Source: Palaemon carinicauda (taxonomy: Eukaryota; Arthropoda; Malacostraca; Decapoda; Palaemonidae). Taken from it: a DNA stretch of 64,000 nt. The DNA lies in NCBI RefSeq assembly GCF_036898095.1, contig NC_090746.1:50981569-51045568 (forward strand), given 5' to 3'. The notes below the pieces were generated by a model that was given only the letters and a program-made list of their open reading frames with translations, had not been told where the DNA came from and searched no databases. A program made the position numbers and the translations under genes. Shown here one piece after another: positions 32,980 to 42,535 of the stretch (the stretch's first letter is position 1; each line of letters opens with the position of its first letter).

Positions 32980-33590
32980 CTAACACACTGCGAGTTGTAC
33001 TACTTGTGTTAGTATTGGATTGGGGATCTGTCGAGGTGGAGACCCAGTTCCACCAGAAGGGGAAACCCGTCGCTCTTGGGCCAGATGGGGGCTACTAGAG
33101 CAACTTGGCCTTTGAAAGTCCTGAGCTTGTCTAACACTTTCATCGACAGATTTATTGGTGGGAATAGGTAAATTCTCTCCCAAGTGTTCCAGACTAATGA
33201 CATTGCGTCTGTGGCGTAAGCCCGAGGATCCGGGTTGGGGGCTACGTAGCATTCTAGTTTGTGGTTGGACTCTGTTGCAAACAGATAGATCCGGAACCTG
33301 AGAAAGAATCCATCTGAAGGACTTTGGGTCTAGTGACCACTCCGACTCCAGCGGAGTTGTCCTCGAAAGTGCGTCCGCCACTACAATCCGTATTCCGCTA
33401 GATGAACTGCTGACAGAGGCCACTGGTTTGATGCTGCCATAGAAAATATTGCTGACATCACATGGTTTATATAACCTGACTGGAACCTTCTCTTTTTATG
33501 CAGTGGACTATAACTTCGCTATCTAGAACAAACCTGATATGTTGGTTTTTGGCTGGAGCCAGTTGCTTTAAGGTAAAAAAATAGCAGTTA
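32980..33590 (-). pseudogene. pol C-terminal remnant (RNase H end, methyltransferase-like) of element G
   Basis: Remnants read VVADALSRTTPLESEWSLD, FRWILSQVPDL, then MSLVWNTWERIYLFPPINLSMKVLDKLR and GQVALVAPIWPKS. This is the end of RNase H and the methyltransferase-like segment of the family 2 pol. The RNase H strand with LVLDSEV is just visible near 33520. It stops at the internal deletion joint near 33590. Confidence 0.7.
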
Positions 33591-33652
33591 TATACCTTAG
33601 AAATGGTGCTAAAAGGAGCATTTCACTGGGCGGCACAGGAGGAGCCCAGAAA

Positions 33653-33974
33653 TAAAATATTGACAGAGAAAGGATATTGAGAGTAAACTCTCATTGATTG
33701 AAGGTTTTAGAAAATATTCCTTCATCATTTTTTAATACATGTCATTCTTAGCTTGGGACAGTATCACTTACAAATGGCTAAATAAATCTTTCATATTTAC
33801 AGATGTTATATGTACAGTATACAATACATGGTGATGGATCAGCATAGGCTCAGTGCCCATCATCAATCTGCTTTCTTCATAAGGTCATCTTCTTTACCAG
33901 GAGACTGACATATTGTTACATATTCAAGAAAGACAAGCTTTAGTAGATTGTCTCCTATCATTTTTCACTTCATA
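33653..33974. other. unassigned spacer, no gene seen
   Basis: About 320 bp, AT-rich, between the left end of G and the right end of B. No ORF, repeat motif or DIRS terminus is recognised. It may be host DNA or an older unrecognised element. Confidence 0.5.
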
Positions 33975-34443
33975 AACGGATTTTGAGCGAAGCGAAAAAT
34001 CTATTTTTGGGTGAGATAGCCATGACGTCCTGATGGAAGGTTCCTTCAGTAGCTTCCTTGGGTATATTTAACTACAGTGGATATTCCCAGAGAATTAAAC
34101 TAAAGGTTATCACAGAATTCTAACTTCTGGTGCGAGTACCCTAAAGGTTTCCCTCTAGGATATCGTATATCAACAGGGGACGCATGTATTAACACGCCAT
34201 ATAGCTATCTGCACCCCATATAGAGTTAACACTTCGATATGGAAAGGTGGTTGAGTAACTGAGGAGCCGTTCCACAGTTACACTCATCCGTGGCTGCTTT
34301 TGGTACTCGAGACGTAAACAAATGGGCGCCATTGCTGAGTGACGTCACGTCCATCCTCATCCTGAGCCCAGCTTCTGCTAATCTCCATGATACAGAAGGT
34401 CAGGGCGGGGCCTCAAAGGCTGAACTAGAATAGACGGGAGGGT
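33975..34443 (-). repeat. right inverted terminal repeat of element B
   Basis: It begins AACGGATTTTGAGCGAAGCG on the plus strand. About 350 bp is an inverted copy of the left repeat (42536-42898), after an outer extension of about 45 bp found only in the right repeat and in the ICR. Confidence 0.88.
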
Positions 34444-34535
34444 CCATCAGGACGTCATGGCTATCTCACCCAAAAATAGATTTTTCGCTTCGCTCAAAAT
34501 CCGTTTTTTGGGCTCAAGCCATGACGTCTTGATGG
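34444..34535 (-). repeat. ICR of element B, 92 bp
   Basis: Arms CCATCAGGACGTCATGGC and GCCATGACGTCTTGATGG flank the core AAATAGATTTTTC, GCTTCGC, TCAAAATCCG and TTTTTTGGGCTC. It equals the reverse complement of right end joined to left end, apart from one or two base changes. Same 92-bp length as in P and E. Confidence 0.9.
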
Positions 34536-35039
34536 AAGTGTACCAGAGAATTAATGTATCGTGGAATTTTTCCCCTTTTTAATGCAAGTGCCAAGGGCTT
34601 CGAATAGAGGCATAGAACATGTCCTTACCAGAGATTCTATGAAGAACTAGCTTCCTGCCCCCCTGGCAGAGAAGTCCTGGTGGACAATAGGAACATCTCG
34701 AAGCGATCATTGAAGAGCTACTCACCCTGCGGAGAGTTCGTGCTGGACTCGTAGACAAGACTAAGGTTAATATTCGGGTAGGAATATTATCAAGCCTAGG
34801 TAAGTAAATAACATTTACTACTCTCCCTGGAGGAGAGATCAATCTGGTCTCGGAGGCAGAACAAGTGTTAATATTCGAATAGGAATATTATCAAGGCATG
34901 AGTGAGTATATAACATAATTACATATATTATTCTTCTCATTATTTAGATACAAAAGGGGGTAAATGAAACTATAACAATCGTATATTTCTTGATAAAGAA
35001 TAGGAGCGGAGAGAGACGCACATGGAATAAAATAGACAT

Positions 35040-35045
35040 TTTATT
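35040..35045 (-). promoter_or_regulatory. candidate polyadenylation signal AATAAA, element B
   Basis: Minus-strand AATAAA in the context GAAATAAAATG, followed about 20 nt on by GTGCGTCTC. P and E have comparable sites at comparable distances after YR. Confidence 0.45.
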
Positions 35046-35390
35046 TCAAACATTGCAGATCATTATGGTAGTAATTACAATAATGAATATAGATTTTATT
35101 TACAATAATAAAGAATAATGTACATAGAAATGAAAGACTTCAATCTTGAATCTGAAAAGAAAATTTACTTTTTAGAAACACAAGTTCCAGAGGAACGTCA
35201 GTCTTCTGCAAGGAAAACACATCATGCCCTAGGGCATGTGGCACTCATGTAAAGTCTATGACATTTCACCTTGGTAAGAACAGTCTATTAGAAACACTAA
35301 GTGTCTATGAAATCACTATGTATCACAAAAAGGGTCAACACAGGCACCAGTAGAGTTAAAGTCCCAAGTAACTCACTGTTCTATGCAGAG

Positions 35391-36480
35391 TTAAACAGCA
35401 GGTTTCATAACACTACCTGCGGCTACCACGAAATGCTTAACTTCGTGCACTTGTTTTGCATAGTGCTTGAAGAAAACGCGCAATGATTTCCATCCTGTGA
35501 AGCTCTTGAGGCTTTCGAAATCCATACTCTGGAAGAAGTTCAGAGAAGACGCGACTTTTCTAGGATCATGACCTGCGGGTGTACTGTCAGGATCCACTCT
35601 GCGAATGAAGTAGGTGATTTTCGCTCTTAGTTGTTTCAGTGACAGGTCGCTACCCAATGTTTCTCATTTGTAGAGTTGTCCTCCACCGAAGTCTGGAGTT
35701 CTTCGAAGATAGACCTTAAGACTCTCCACTGGGCATAGAGAGACATCTTCCTTCAGGAGGCAGATTCTCCAAGGGCCCCATCTCTTGGTGGGTAGTTCAT
35801 TCTTAGCAAGAAACATCGGATCAGGGAAGAGGGTAAGCTCTTCTGTATCTGCGAACAGGATATGACCCTCTTCTCTTGATAATGCCACTATTTCACTAAC
35901 TCGGGCTCCCGAGGCGAGAGCAAAAAGGAAGATAACTTTTTGAGTCAGGTCTTTCAGAGGGCACGAACCGTTGTCCAGGTTAGAGGCAAAATGGAGCACC
36001 TTGTCCAGGGACCAGGAGATAGGTTTTGGTGGAGGTGCTGGGCGTAATCTAGCGCATGCCTTTGGTAGTTTATTGAAGATATCACTGGACAAATCAATCT
36101 GGAAGGCGTACAGGTGTGGTCTAGTCAAAGCCGATTTGCAGGTGGAAATCGTGTTGGCTGCTAAACCTTGTCCATGAAGGTGAATGAAGAAGGACATACA
36201 AAAATCAATGGTGATTTCCGCAGGATTTTTTGCCTTGACGAAAGAGACCCACTTTCTCCAGGAGGATTCGTATTGCCGTCTTGTAGATTCAGTCTTGTAT
36301 TCCTCGAGGAAGTCTAAGCTTTTCTTCAAGATTCCAAACCTTTTCTTTGCGGCTAAGGAGAGAAAATCATGAGATGAAGGTCCCTGACTTTCAGTGATGA
36401 AGCGAAGACAGTCGACTTCTGTACTTGTTGAGAGAGAACTAGGCCCGGTAGGGGGATCAGCGTGGGGCGCAGCTCCAGGA
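35391..36480 (-). pseudogene. tyrosine recombinase of element B, one in-frame stop
   Basis: DIRS integrase-like YR. The frame is that of gag and stays open far upstream over pol (to 37481). Recognisable protein starts near EVDCLRFITE (about 36420): core-binding segment FLEEYKTESTRRQYESSWRK, then GARVSEIVALS (first Arg), FLAKNELPTKRW (candidate Lys), HDPRKVASS (HxxR, about 35570), FTGWKSLRVFFKHY (Trp and nucleophile Tyr, about 35460) and end HFVVAAGSVMKPAV. All catalytic residues are present. The only break is TGA at 35664-35666, after GGQLYK, where F and E have Gly GGA; the same frame continues to 35391. Confidence 0.88.
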
Positions 36481-38590
36481 CCAGAGGGTACCAATTGCTC
36501 CGGGGCCACTTGGGAGCCACTAGGGCCGCTGTCCCTTTGAAGGTTCTCAGTTTGGAGAGGACTTTCAGCAGAAGGTTGGGAGGAGGGAACAGGCATATCC
36601 TGGACCATCTGTTCCAATCCAGTGACATAGCATCCACTGCTTCTGCCTTGGGGTCCTCGTACGGGGCCACATATCGAGGAAGTTGATTGTTGTCGCTCGT
36701 CGCGAAGAGATCGATCTGAAGTTCCGGGACTTGGTGAGAGATGAAGGAGAATGACCTTGCGTCTAGAGACCATTCTGACTCTATTGGACTTGTCCTTGAT
36801 AGAGCGTCCGCCGTCACGTTGCGGAATCCTTGTAGGTGAACTGCAGACAGGTGCCATTTCTTCTTTTCTGCCAAACGAAAGATCGGAAGAAGTACCTGAT
36901 TTATCTGGGGTGATCTCGAGCCCTGACGAATGAGACATCTGACTACCACCGAGTTGTCCAGAGTCAGACGAATGTGGATCGAGGGAGGCGGGGAGAGTTT
37001 CTTCAGGGTGAGAAGAACCGCCATGGTCTCCAAGATGTTGATGTGAAACGTCTTGAATAGAGGGGACCATGTTCCTTGAACCTGTCGTTGGTGGGAGTGA
37101 CCTCCCCAACCCTCCAGTGAAGCGTCCGTGTGGATGTTGATCGATGGAGGCGGGTGTTGAAGAGGAATGGACCTTTTGAGGGCCTTTGCTTCCGACCACG
37201 GCCTTAAAAGTGAGCGAAGTCTGTTTGGAAGCCGTCTCTTGAGGTCTCTTCGAGCGATGGATGCGAAACGTCTCCAGACTCCCGCGGCATCCTTTAGCTG
37301 TGCGCGAAGCACTAGGTTTGTCACAGAGGCGAACTGTAGAGAGCCGAGAACTTGTTCCTGCTGTCGTCTTGAGATCTGTTTGGATTTTAGAAGCCTTCTG
37401 ACAGACCCTGCTATTTCCTTCCTTTTCTTCTGTGGGATGGAAAGGCGGTGTGACTGAAGATCCCAATAGATTCCCAACCATTGGAACTTATGAGCTGGAG
37501 AGAGGCGAGATTTCTCGGTGTTTATCTTGAAGCCCAGATGCTCTAGGAACTGGGTGACTTTGTTGCAGGCTCTTACACAATCTTCGGGCGATGTCGCCCA
37601 GACTAGCCAGTTGTCTAGGTAGGCCATCACTTGGACTCCCTGAAGATGGAGCTGTTGGACGATTGCGTCTGCCAGCTTGGTGAAGATCCGTGGAGCCACG
37701 TTGAGCCCGAAGGGCATGGCCCTGAAGGCGTAACTTTTCCTTTGGAGTCGAAATCCTAGGTAGGAGGAAGCGTAATGATTCATTGGAATGTGCCAGTAGG
37801 CATCCGCCAGGTCTATGGAGACCGTGTAGGCCCTTTGAGGCAGAAGGTTCCTTATTTGTTGCAGAGTCAGCATCTTGAATTTGTTGTTCGCCATGAACTT
37901 GTTGAGAGGGAATAAGTCTAGAATGACTCTGAGTTTGTCGGAGTCTTTCTTGGGAACGCAAAATAGTCTCCCTTGGAACCTGGTTGACTTTACCCTCCTG
38001 ATCACCTTCTTGTTCAAGAGCTCCAGGACATATTCTTCCAGGAGGGGGGTTGACTGTTGGAAGAATTGCTGGAAGGCTGGGGGTGGTTGAGTCCAGTTCC
38101 AGCCTAGTCCCTTCTTGATGATGCTGTGTGCCCAGGGATCGAAGGGCCAACGATCCAGGAATTGGCGGAGTCTTCCTCCCACCGGAAGCACATCATTGCT
38201 TCTGGTATCCCGAGGGTTTACCACCTCGGCCGCTAGCTCCCCTTCCTCCTCTGCCTCTGGAGGGACGGCAAGAAGAATCTCTGCTGGAGCCTCTGCCTGA
38301 GCTCCTACCTCTGGGACGAAAGGTAGTTGAGTGTTGCTCATATGCAGGGGTGAAGACCGGCGACTGCGACACCACCGGTTGGGGGACCAACGGAAAGGTC
38401 TGTTGCGGCTGCGTAGCCACTTGGGGAGTAGCGGGACCCGGAAACTGTCGTCTCTGTTGACGTTGCTGGGGTTTTGGCTTCGAAGTCTTTCTCTTAGGCT
38501 GAGGGCCATCATCCTGAGAGGAATTCCTCTTTCGGGACATGCCCCACTTATGGAGAAGGTTCCTATTCTCCATGGAAGCTTTGTCCACAA
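36353..38590 (-). pseudogene. pol of element B: RT, RNase H, methyltransferase-like; YLDD changed to YLDN
   Basis: Open for 745 codons in the +1 frame relative to gag, overlapping the last roughly 400 nt of gag and the start of YR. Residues about 1-130 overlap the gag tail. RT has CVPKKDSDKLRVILDL, SIDLADAYWHIP (motif A Asp), FGLNVAPRIFTKL and, at about residue 324, AYLDNWLVW: the second catalytic Asp is Asn. RNase H (about 485-600) has INIHTDASLEGW, NILETMAVLL, TLDNSVVV and LQGFRNVTADALSR. A methyltransferase-like segment (about 630-710) has DLFATSDNNQLPRY, DAMSLDWNRW, LFPPPNLLLK and ALVAPKWP. No convincing ATG is seen, so pol may depend on frameshifting. The open frame is intact but RT activity is doubtful, so I label it a pseudogene. 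Confidence 0.88.
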
Positions 38591-40151
38591 TCTCTTTCAC
38601 CAAGGTAGATGGGAAGAGATACTTGCCCCAGATATTGGAGGAAATCAGCCTCCGGGGTTCGTGTTTCACTGTCGCTTTAGCAAACACGAATTCACGACAG
38701 GCTCTGCGAGCCCTAGTGAAGCTATATAGATCCTCGGTCACAGTCGCCAAGTGCGACTTGGCTAGGACCATATAAAAGTCCGGGACTCTAGTATCCCCGA
38801 CCATGAGCTCAAGCTGTACCTGGTGGCACAGCAACGTGGCAAGTCTCTCCTTCGTATCCTGTTCCCTACGAAGGAGGTGATCGTTCAGTCTTGGGAGGTC
38901 CTCATTAAATTGACGACCGGCTACGTCAGGCTCTAGTTTCCCTACCGTGAAGGTCGACTGGATGTCTTTCCAGTGCCTATCATCGGGGGGAAGAGTAATG
39001 GAGAAGGGTCTGCACTCATCCAGTGCAGGGCAAGGTTTCCCTTCCTCCACTGCCTTTATGACCGCTGTGAAGGCCTTTTCGATGAAGGGGAAGGTCGCAG
39101 CATTTGGCGCAACGAAGGTTGGATGCTTCTTACTAAGCGCCGGCATCTTGGAGTTAGTGAAACCCCTACTCTTCACCGCCTGAGCTAACATAGCTTGGGC
39201 CTTCGCGAGATCGAACACAATAACCTCCTTTGGTTCGGTCTCCTCCTTTGATGCTGGTTCGGACCTGAGCCGGACGTAACAGTCCGGATAAGCCTCGAAA
39301 TTTGGGATGAATTCCACTTCTTCCAGCAATATAGAGCCAACCCTTTCACTAATGTAAATTTTGCCAGTTGTAATTGGCATATGCTCGGCGTATCTCCATG
39401 GGTTAGCTTCCGAGCAGGTAGGGAGGTCCTTAACCGAAATTCTCTTCGGTTGCTTGAAGCTGACGAGAGTCGTCCGGAATTGCTCCTGAGATTCTTGTAG
39501 CTTCTTTTCCATGAGGGCTTCAAGCATCTTGAAGACCTCTTGAGTAGCCTGTGGAAGAGGGTCCGGGGTGGCAGAAGTGGAAGGAACAGGTTCCTCGGAC
39601 AGTGCAGGAGTTGTTGGGGGAGCAGGAGCGACCTCGGTCTCCGAATCAGGGTATTCCACCAGATCTTCCTCATAATCGAGTTCCTCGCCCATGAGGTTTC
39701 TCTCCGTCCCTTCCGACACTTCCGACATACGTTCCACGTTGTTGGAATCAAGATGGCACTCACGCATGGACTGAGCCATGACGACGTAAGGTTCCACCAC
39801 GATCTGGACGGTGGGGATCTGATCATGGGGGACCACCGAGTCTTTCGATGCTTTTGGGAAAAGCAAGGCCCTCAAGACTTCGTTGGGAAGATACGGTCCA
39901 ATGGCGTTCTTTTGGAAGCCACGCACCCATTTGCGTAGCTTCTCCCAAGCAATGTCCCTTGCCTTCGCAGACGGAGGATCGTCGAACGCCTCGACAAGAA
40001 GACTTTTGCAGACTGTACAATTCTGCAGGTCCCAATACTTCAAGTCGCCTTTCTTGGCGGCGCAGGGGGCGTGGGTCCGGCACGCCTTGTGCCCGTAGAA
40101 GTCCGGGCGCTTCACCCCGCAGAAGTTGCTCTCACACTTCATATACTCCTC
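38193..40151 (-). CDS. gag of element B, intact (649 aa)
   Basis: The only intact gag of family 1 here; ATG at 40142, stop at 38193. Presumed RNA-binding structural protein of the DIRS particle. Residues 1-55 hold a Cys/His cluster: C3, C8, HKAC, HAPC and CTVC, likely zinc-binding. Residues 60-100 include KLRKWVRGFQKNAIGPYLP. An acidic stretch (about 140-170) and a Ser/Thr/Pro linker follow, then KRISVKDLPTCSEANPWRYA, FDLAKAQAMLAQ and a long helical middle with FVFAKATVKHEPRRLISSNIWGKYLF. After a Gln/Pro-rich stretch the tail is RG-rich (RGRGGRGASGRGG). The ATG lies 9 nt after a putative splice acceptor. Copies E, F and P lack this Met, so the ancestral start may lie upstream. Confidence 0.88.
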   Translation of the reverse strand, partial: EEYMKCESNFCGVKRPDFYGHKACRTHAPCAAKKGDLKYWDLQNCTVCKSLLVEAFDDPPSAKARDIAWEKLRKWVRGFQKNAIGPYLPNEVLRALLFPKASKDSVVPHDQIPTVQIVVEPYVVMAQSMRECHLDSNNVERMSEVSEGTERNLMGEELDYEEDLVEYPDSETEVAPAPPTTPALSEEPVPSTSATPDPLPQATQEVFKMLEALMEKKLQESQEQFRTTLVSFKQPKRISVKDLPTCSEANPWRYAEHMPITTGKIYISERVGSILLEEVEFIPNFEAYPDCYVRLRSEPASKEETEPKEVIVFDLAKAQAMLAQAVKSRGFTNSKMPALSKKHPTFVAPNAATFPFIEKAFTAVIKAVEEGKPCPALDECRPFSITLPPDDRHWKDIQSTFTVGKLEPDVAGRQFNEDLPRLNDHLLRREQDTKERLATLLCHQVQLELMVGDTRVPDFYMVLAKSHLATVTEDLYSFTRARRACREFVFAKATVKHEPRRLISSNIWGKYLFPSTLVKEIVDKASMENRNLLHKWGMSRKRNSSQDDGPQPKRKTSKPKPQQRQQRRQFPGPATPQVATQPQQTFPLVPQPVVSQSPVFTPAYEQHSTTFRPRGRSSGRGSSRDSSCRPSRGRGGRGASGRGGKPSGYQKQ

Positions 40152-40309
40152 CTGTAAAAGAAAGAGATCATGAGTACATGGAAGGCATAAGAATGACTTA
40201 CATTACTCTAAAATTAAGATAACTTAATCTAAAATTAAAATTAATTTAATTATAAAACATTTTAATGCTTCAGATTAATGAGCGGGAAAGGAAGTAGATA
40301 GACACATAC
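40152..40309 (-). other. putative leader intron of element B (158 nt)
   Basis: Donor TTCACAA|GTATGTG (GT at 40309-40308) and acceptor TTTCTTTTACAG|GAGGAG (AG at 40153-40152). Splicing would leave a TAA eight codons before the splice joint, so in B translation would begin at the ATG after it. Confidence 0.6.
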
Positions 40310-42535
40310 TTGTGAATCCCGCCCAGTCGGTTACCGTAACCTTATCTGTAGACAATTCCTTTGTGTCCGAAGGTCACAATGAGGGAAATCCATATGGATG
40401 AGCCAAGCTAGGCTTCTAACAGAAATTGCCCGCAAAGTGTAGTAGGGTCTGAGACCACTCAGATCCCTGGGGGAGAAGGGGTATAGGATAAACCCCTTAG
40501 TAAATGTAGGTTCCGGCAATCGACTGCACTAAGATACACAGAGTATGCTGGAATATTGTAATGTGCAAACAAACAGCATAGCCACAATCTTGGATGGTAA
40601 GACAATACCTATATGGAAGTGGCCAAGCCATCTGGCTGCAGTATTTTGACTGTCGGCATGTTGCCGGCAGTCATGGAAGGGGTGCATGTCCCTTAACGTC
40701 TCATGAGGGTGCCGGCAGACCGATGGTACACCGGAGGCCGGTCCTGCAGAGTGGAAGGCATCAAGACAGACACACTGAGTATCTATAAGGATAATACCAT
40801 AGTGGCGACCGCCGGAACCAGTGGTGACAACGGCACAGCGGCGGGTCGTCGGCAGGGGGCGGCAGCTCCGGCAGCCGAAGGCTGACGGCATGGTGAGCTT
40901 TGGATCAATTCATAAGATATATATGTATATTGCCGTATACCTAGATTGCGGGTGGCCGACTCCGGAAGTCGGCCGGCTGTTACTAGGTAAAACGAAGGGT
41001 GGGACGTCGGAGGCAAGCCGACGGAAGGCGGCAGCTTCCGGCACACGGAAGGTTGACGTCTTAGAGTGGGGGAAGGCATCTTATGAAGGAATGTCACCTG
41101 AGGTAGCGGCGGTTACCGCCGGCAGAGAGGCGGCAAGGGACCGGCACCAGGATAGAAAGAGAGAAAGGTAAGGAGGGATGGAAGGGGTAAGATCTTATAC
41201 CCCTCCGGCATCCTTCCGGAGAAAGTGCACTCATGATAGGAGTGGATACTCCTAACATGCGGCGGCAGGGAGCCGGCAGGTGGCCGGGTGCCTGTGGTAA
41301 CCCAAGGGAGGGATAGAGGGAACTCAAAGGGGGGGGGGATCCCCCGCCGGCAGCACCGCCGCCAGCAACCACCCCCATAGAACGCTATGAAGGGTATGTG
41401 TACCAGAGCGGCCAGCTCAGCAGGAGAACAATGTTAGCCCTACCACTCCACCCAAGGGAGGAGATGTAGGACTAAGGACAGAGGTGTGTAGGCAAGCCTA
41501 CACCAAAGGGATAGATGGGGAGGGAGAAGAATGGGTCTTTCTAAAGAGGAGACTCTGCATGAGAACGGCCACCAGGGTAAGGGAGAACGCTCCCTAACCT
41601 AGGCTAGGTAGCCCAGATCGAGAACGGTACTAATGTACCGTCTCAAACTATAATAAGGCAGAGTCAACACCAGAGCTTAACCTAGAATAGGAGGACTAAC
41701 TCCTAGGCTAGGAAAGCTTGAAAGACACATCGCTAGTTGCAGGGAGGAAGGAATAACCAAACCAGGTTCAACTGAGGAAGGGCAGGGCCCTTCCTTATCT
41801 CAGGCATGACCCTAAGGGAGGGTCATTCCCTTAGGGTAGGCAGAGAAGCGATAAATACTCTGGTTGTAGACGAGATTCCCCTATATAGAAGGGGAAGCAA
41901 GTCTACCAGAGGGAATGCCCGCAGGCAGGGGGAATAGGGAGCATATAAGGGTTCCTACGTTAGGTTAGGAGGGGATGATACACAATCAACACTGTCCCTT
42001 ATATGGTCCCCGAAGGCGAAAACACTTACATCACAGTAAATAGTATGTTTAATAATGCCACAATCTTCATAACTTAACTTAGGAACACTGGTATATATCA
42101 TGCATGAAAACAAGCACTAGGCTGTCCAGCCTAGGGGCTAAGCTAGCGATCTAGTATGGGGTCGAACAGCGACCGAGTCTGATGAGCACTAAAACACAAT
42201 ACAGTATAAGGATTCCCTAGCTATGAAGACTAAATAACTAATAATATTAATTAGTTAAATGACCAGAGAGGGCTGTTCTGGCTAACTAAATAAAGCATGT
42301 AACATGAACAGCGGCGCCATAAAATGGCGTGTCCTGTGTCGGCACAGCTCTGCCACAAAACACAATATTTTACGAAAAGTAGAAGTTACTTTACGGCTAG
42401 AGCTTATTTAAACAATACTGGGACCTGGTACTCAACTTTCCAGAAGAAGGCGAGGCTGAAGGTAGCGACATAACGGCGATGTAAGCTGATAAACAAAGCA
42501 CTTGGAAAAATCCTACTTAGCAAAGAAGCTACAGG
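40310..42535 (-). other. leader of element B, non-coding
   Basis: About 2.2 kb, nearly collinear with 1079-3260 in A. It has the GCCGGC-rich block (about 40650-41370), CTAGG motifs (about 41600-42130) and the hairpin at 42272-42312. It carries an extra segment near 41765-41830, a local repeat of the AGGGAGGGTCATTCC neighbourhood, absent from A. No conserved ORF. Confidence 0.65.
42272..42312 (-). other. conserved leader hairpin, element B
   Basis: Stem GCTGTTC (42272-42278) with GAACAGC (42306-42312); the loop contains TGGCTAACTAAAT. Identical stem to A. Confidence 0.5.

Larger units (their letters stand above)
31473..33652 (-). mobile_element. DIRS element G (family 2), internally deleted, both termini kept
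   Basis: Minus-strand element of 2.18 kb. The left end is at 33652 (reading TTTCTGGGCTCCTCCTG), followed after only about 65 bp by RNase H-end/methyltransferase-like sequence, YR, the ICR (31823-31912) and the right repeat ending AAGGGATTTTGACG at about 31473. Leader, gag and most of pol are gone in one internal deletion. It is closely related to C. Confidence 0.8.

Noticed and set aside
33975..34505. Stand-alone MITE of about 530 bp with 62-bp perfect inverted repeats
   Set aside because: The same arrangement occurs at the 3' end of P, C, E and G beside each element, and the unit equals the inverted left end plus the ICR. It is the right terminal repeat of the DIRS element, not a separate MITE.
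38193..40142. Antisense ORFs of 80-130 codons opposite gag (for example 39540-39938, plus strand)
   Set aside because: They mirror the codon bias of the gag strand and recur only as shadows of it in the related copies.
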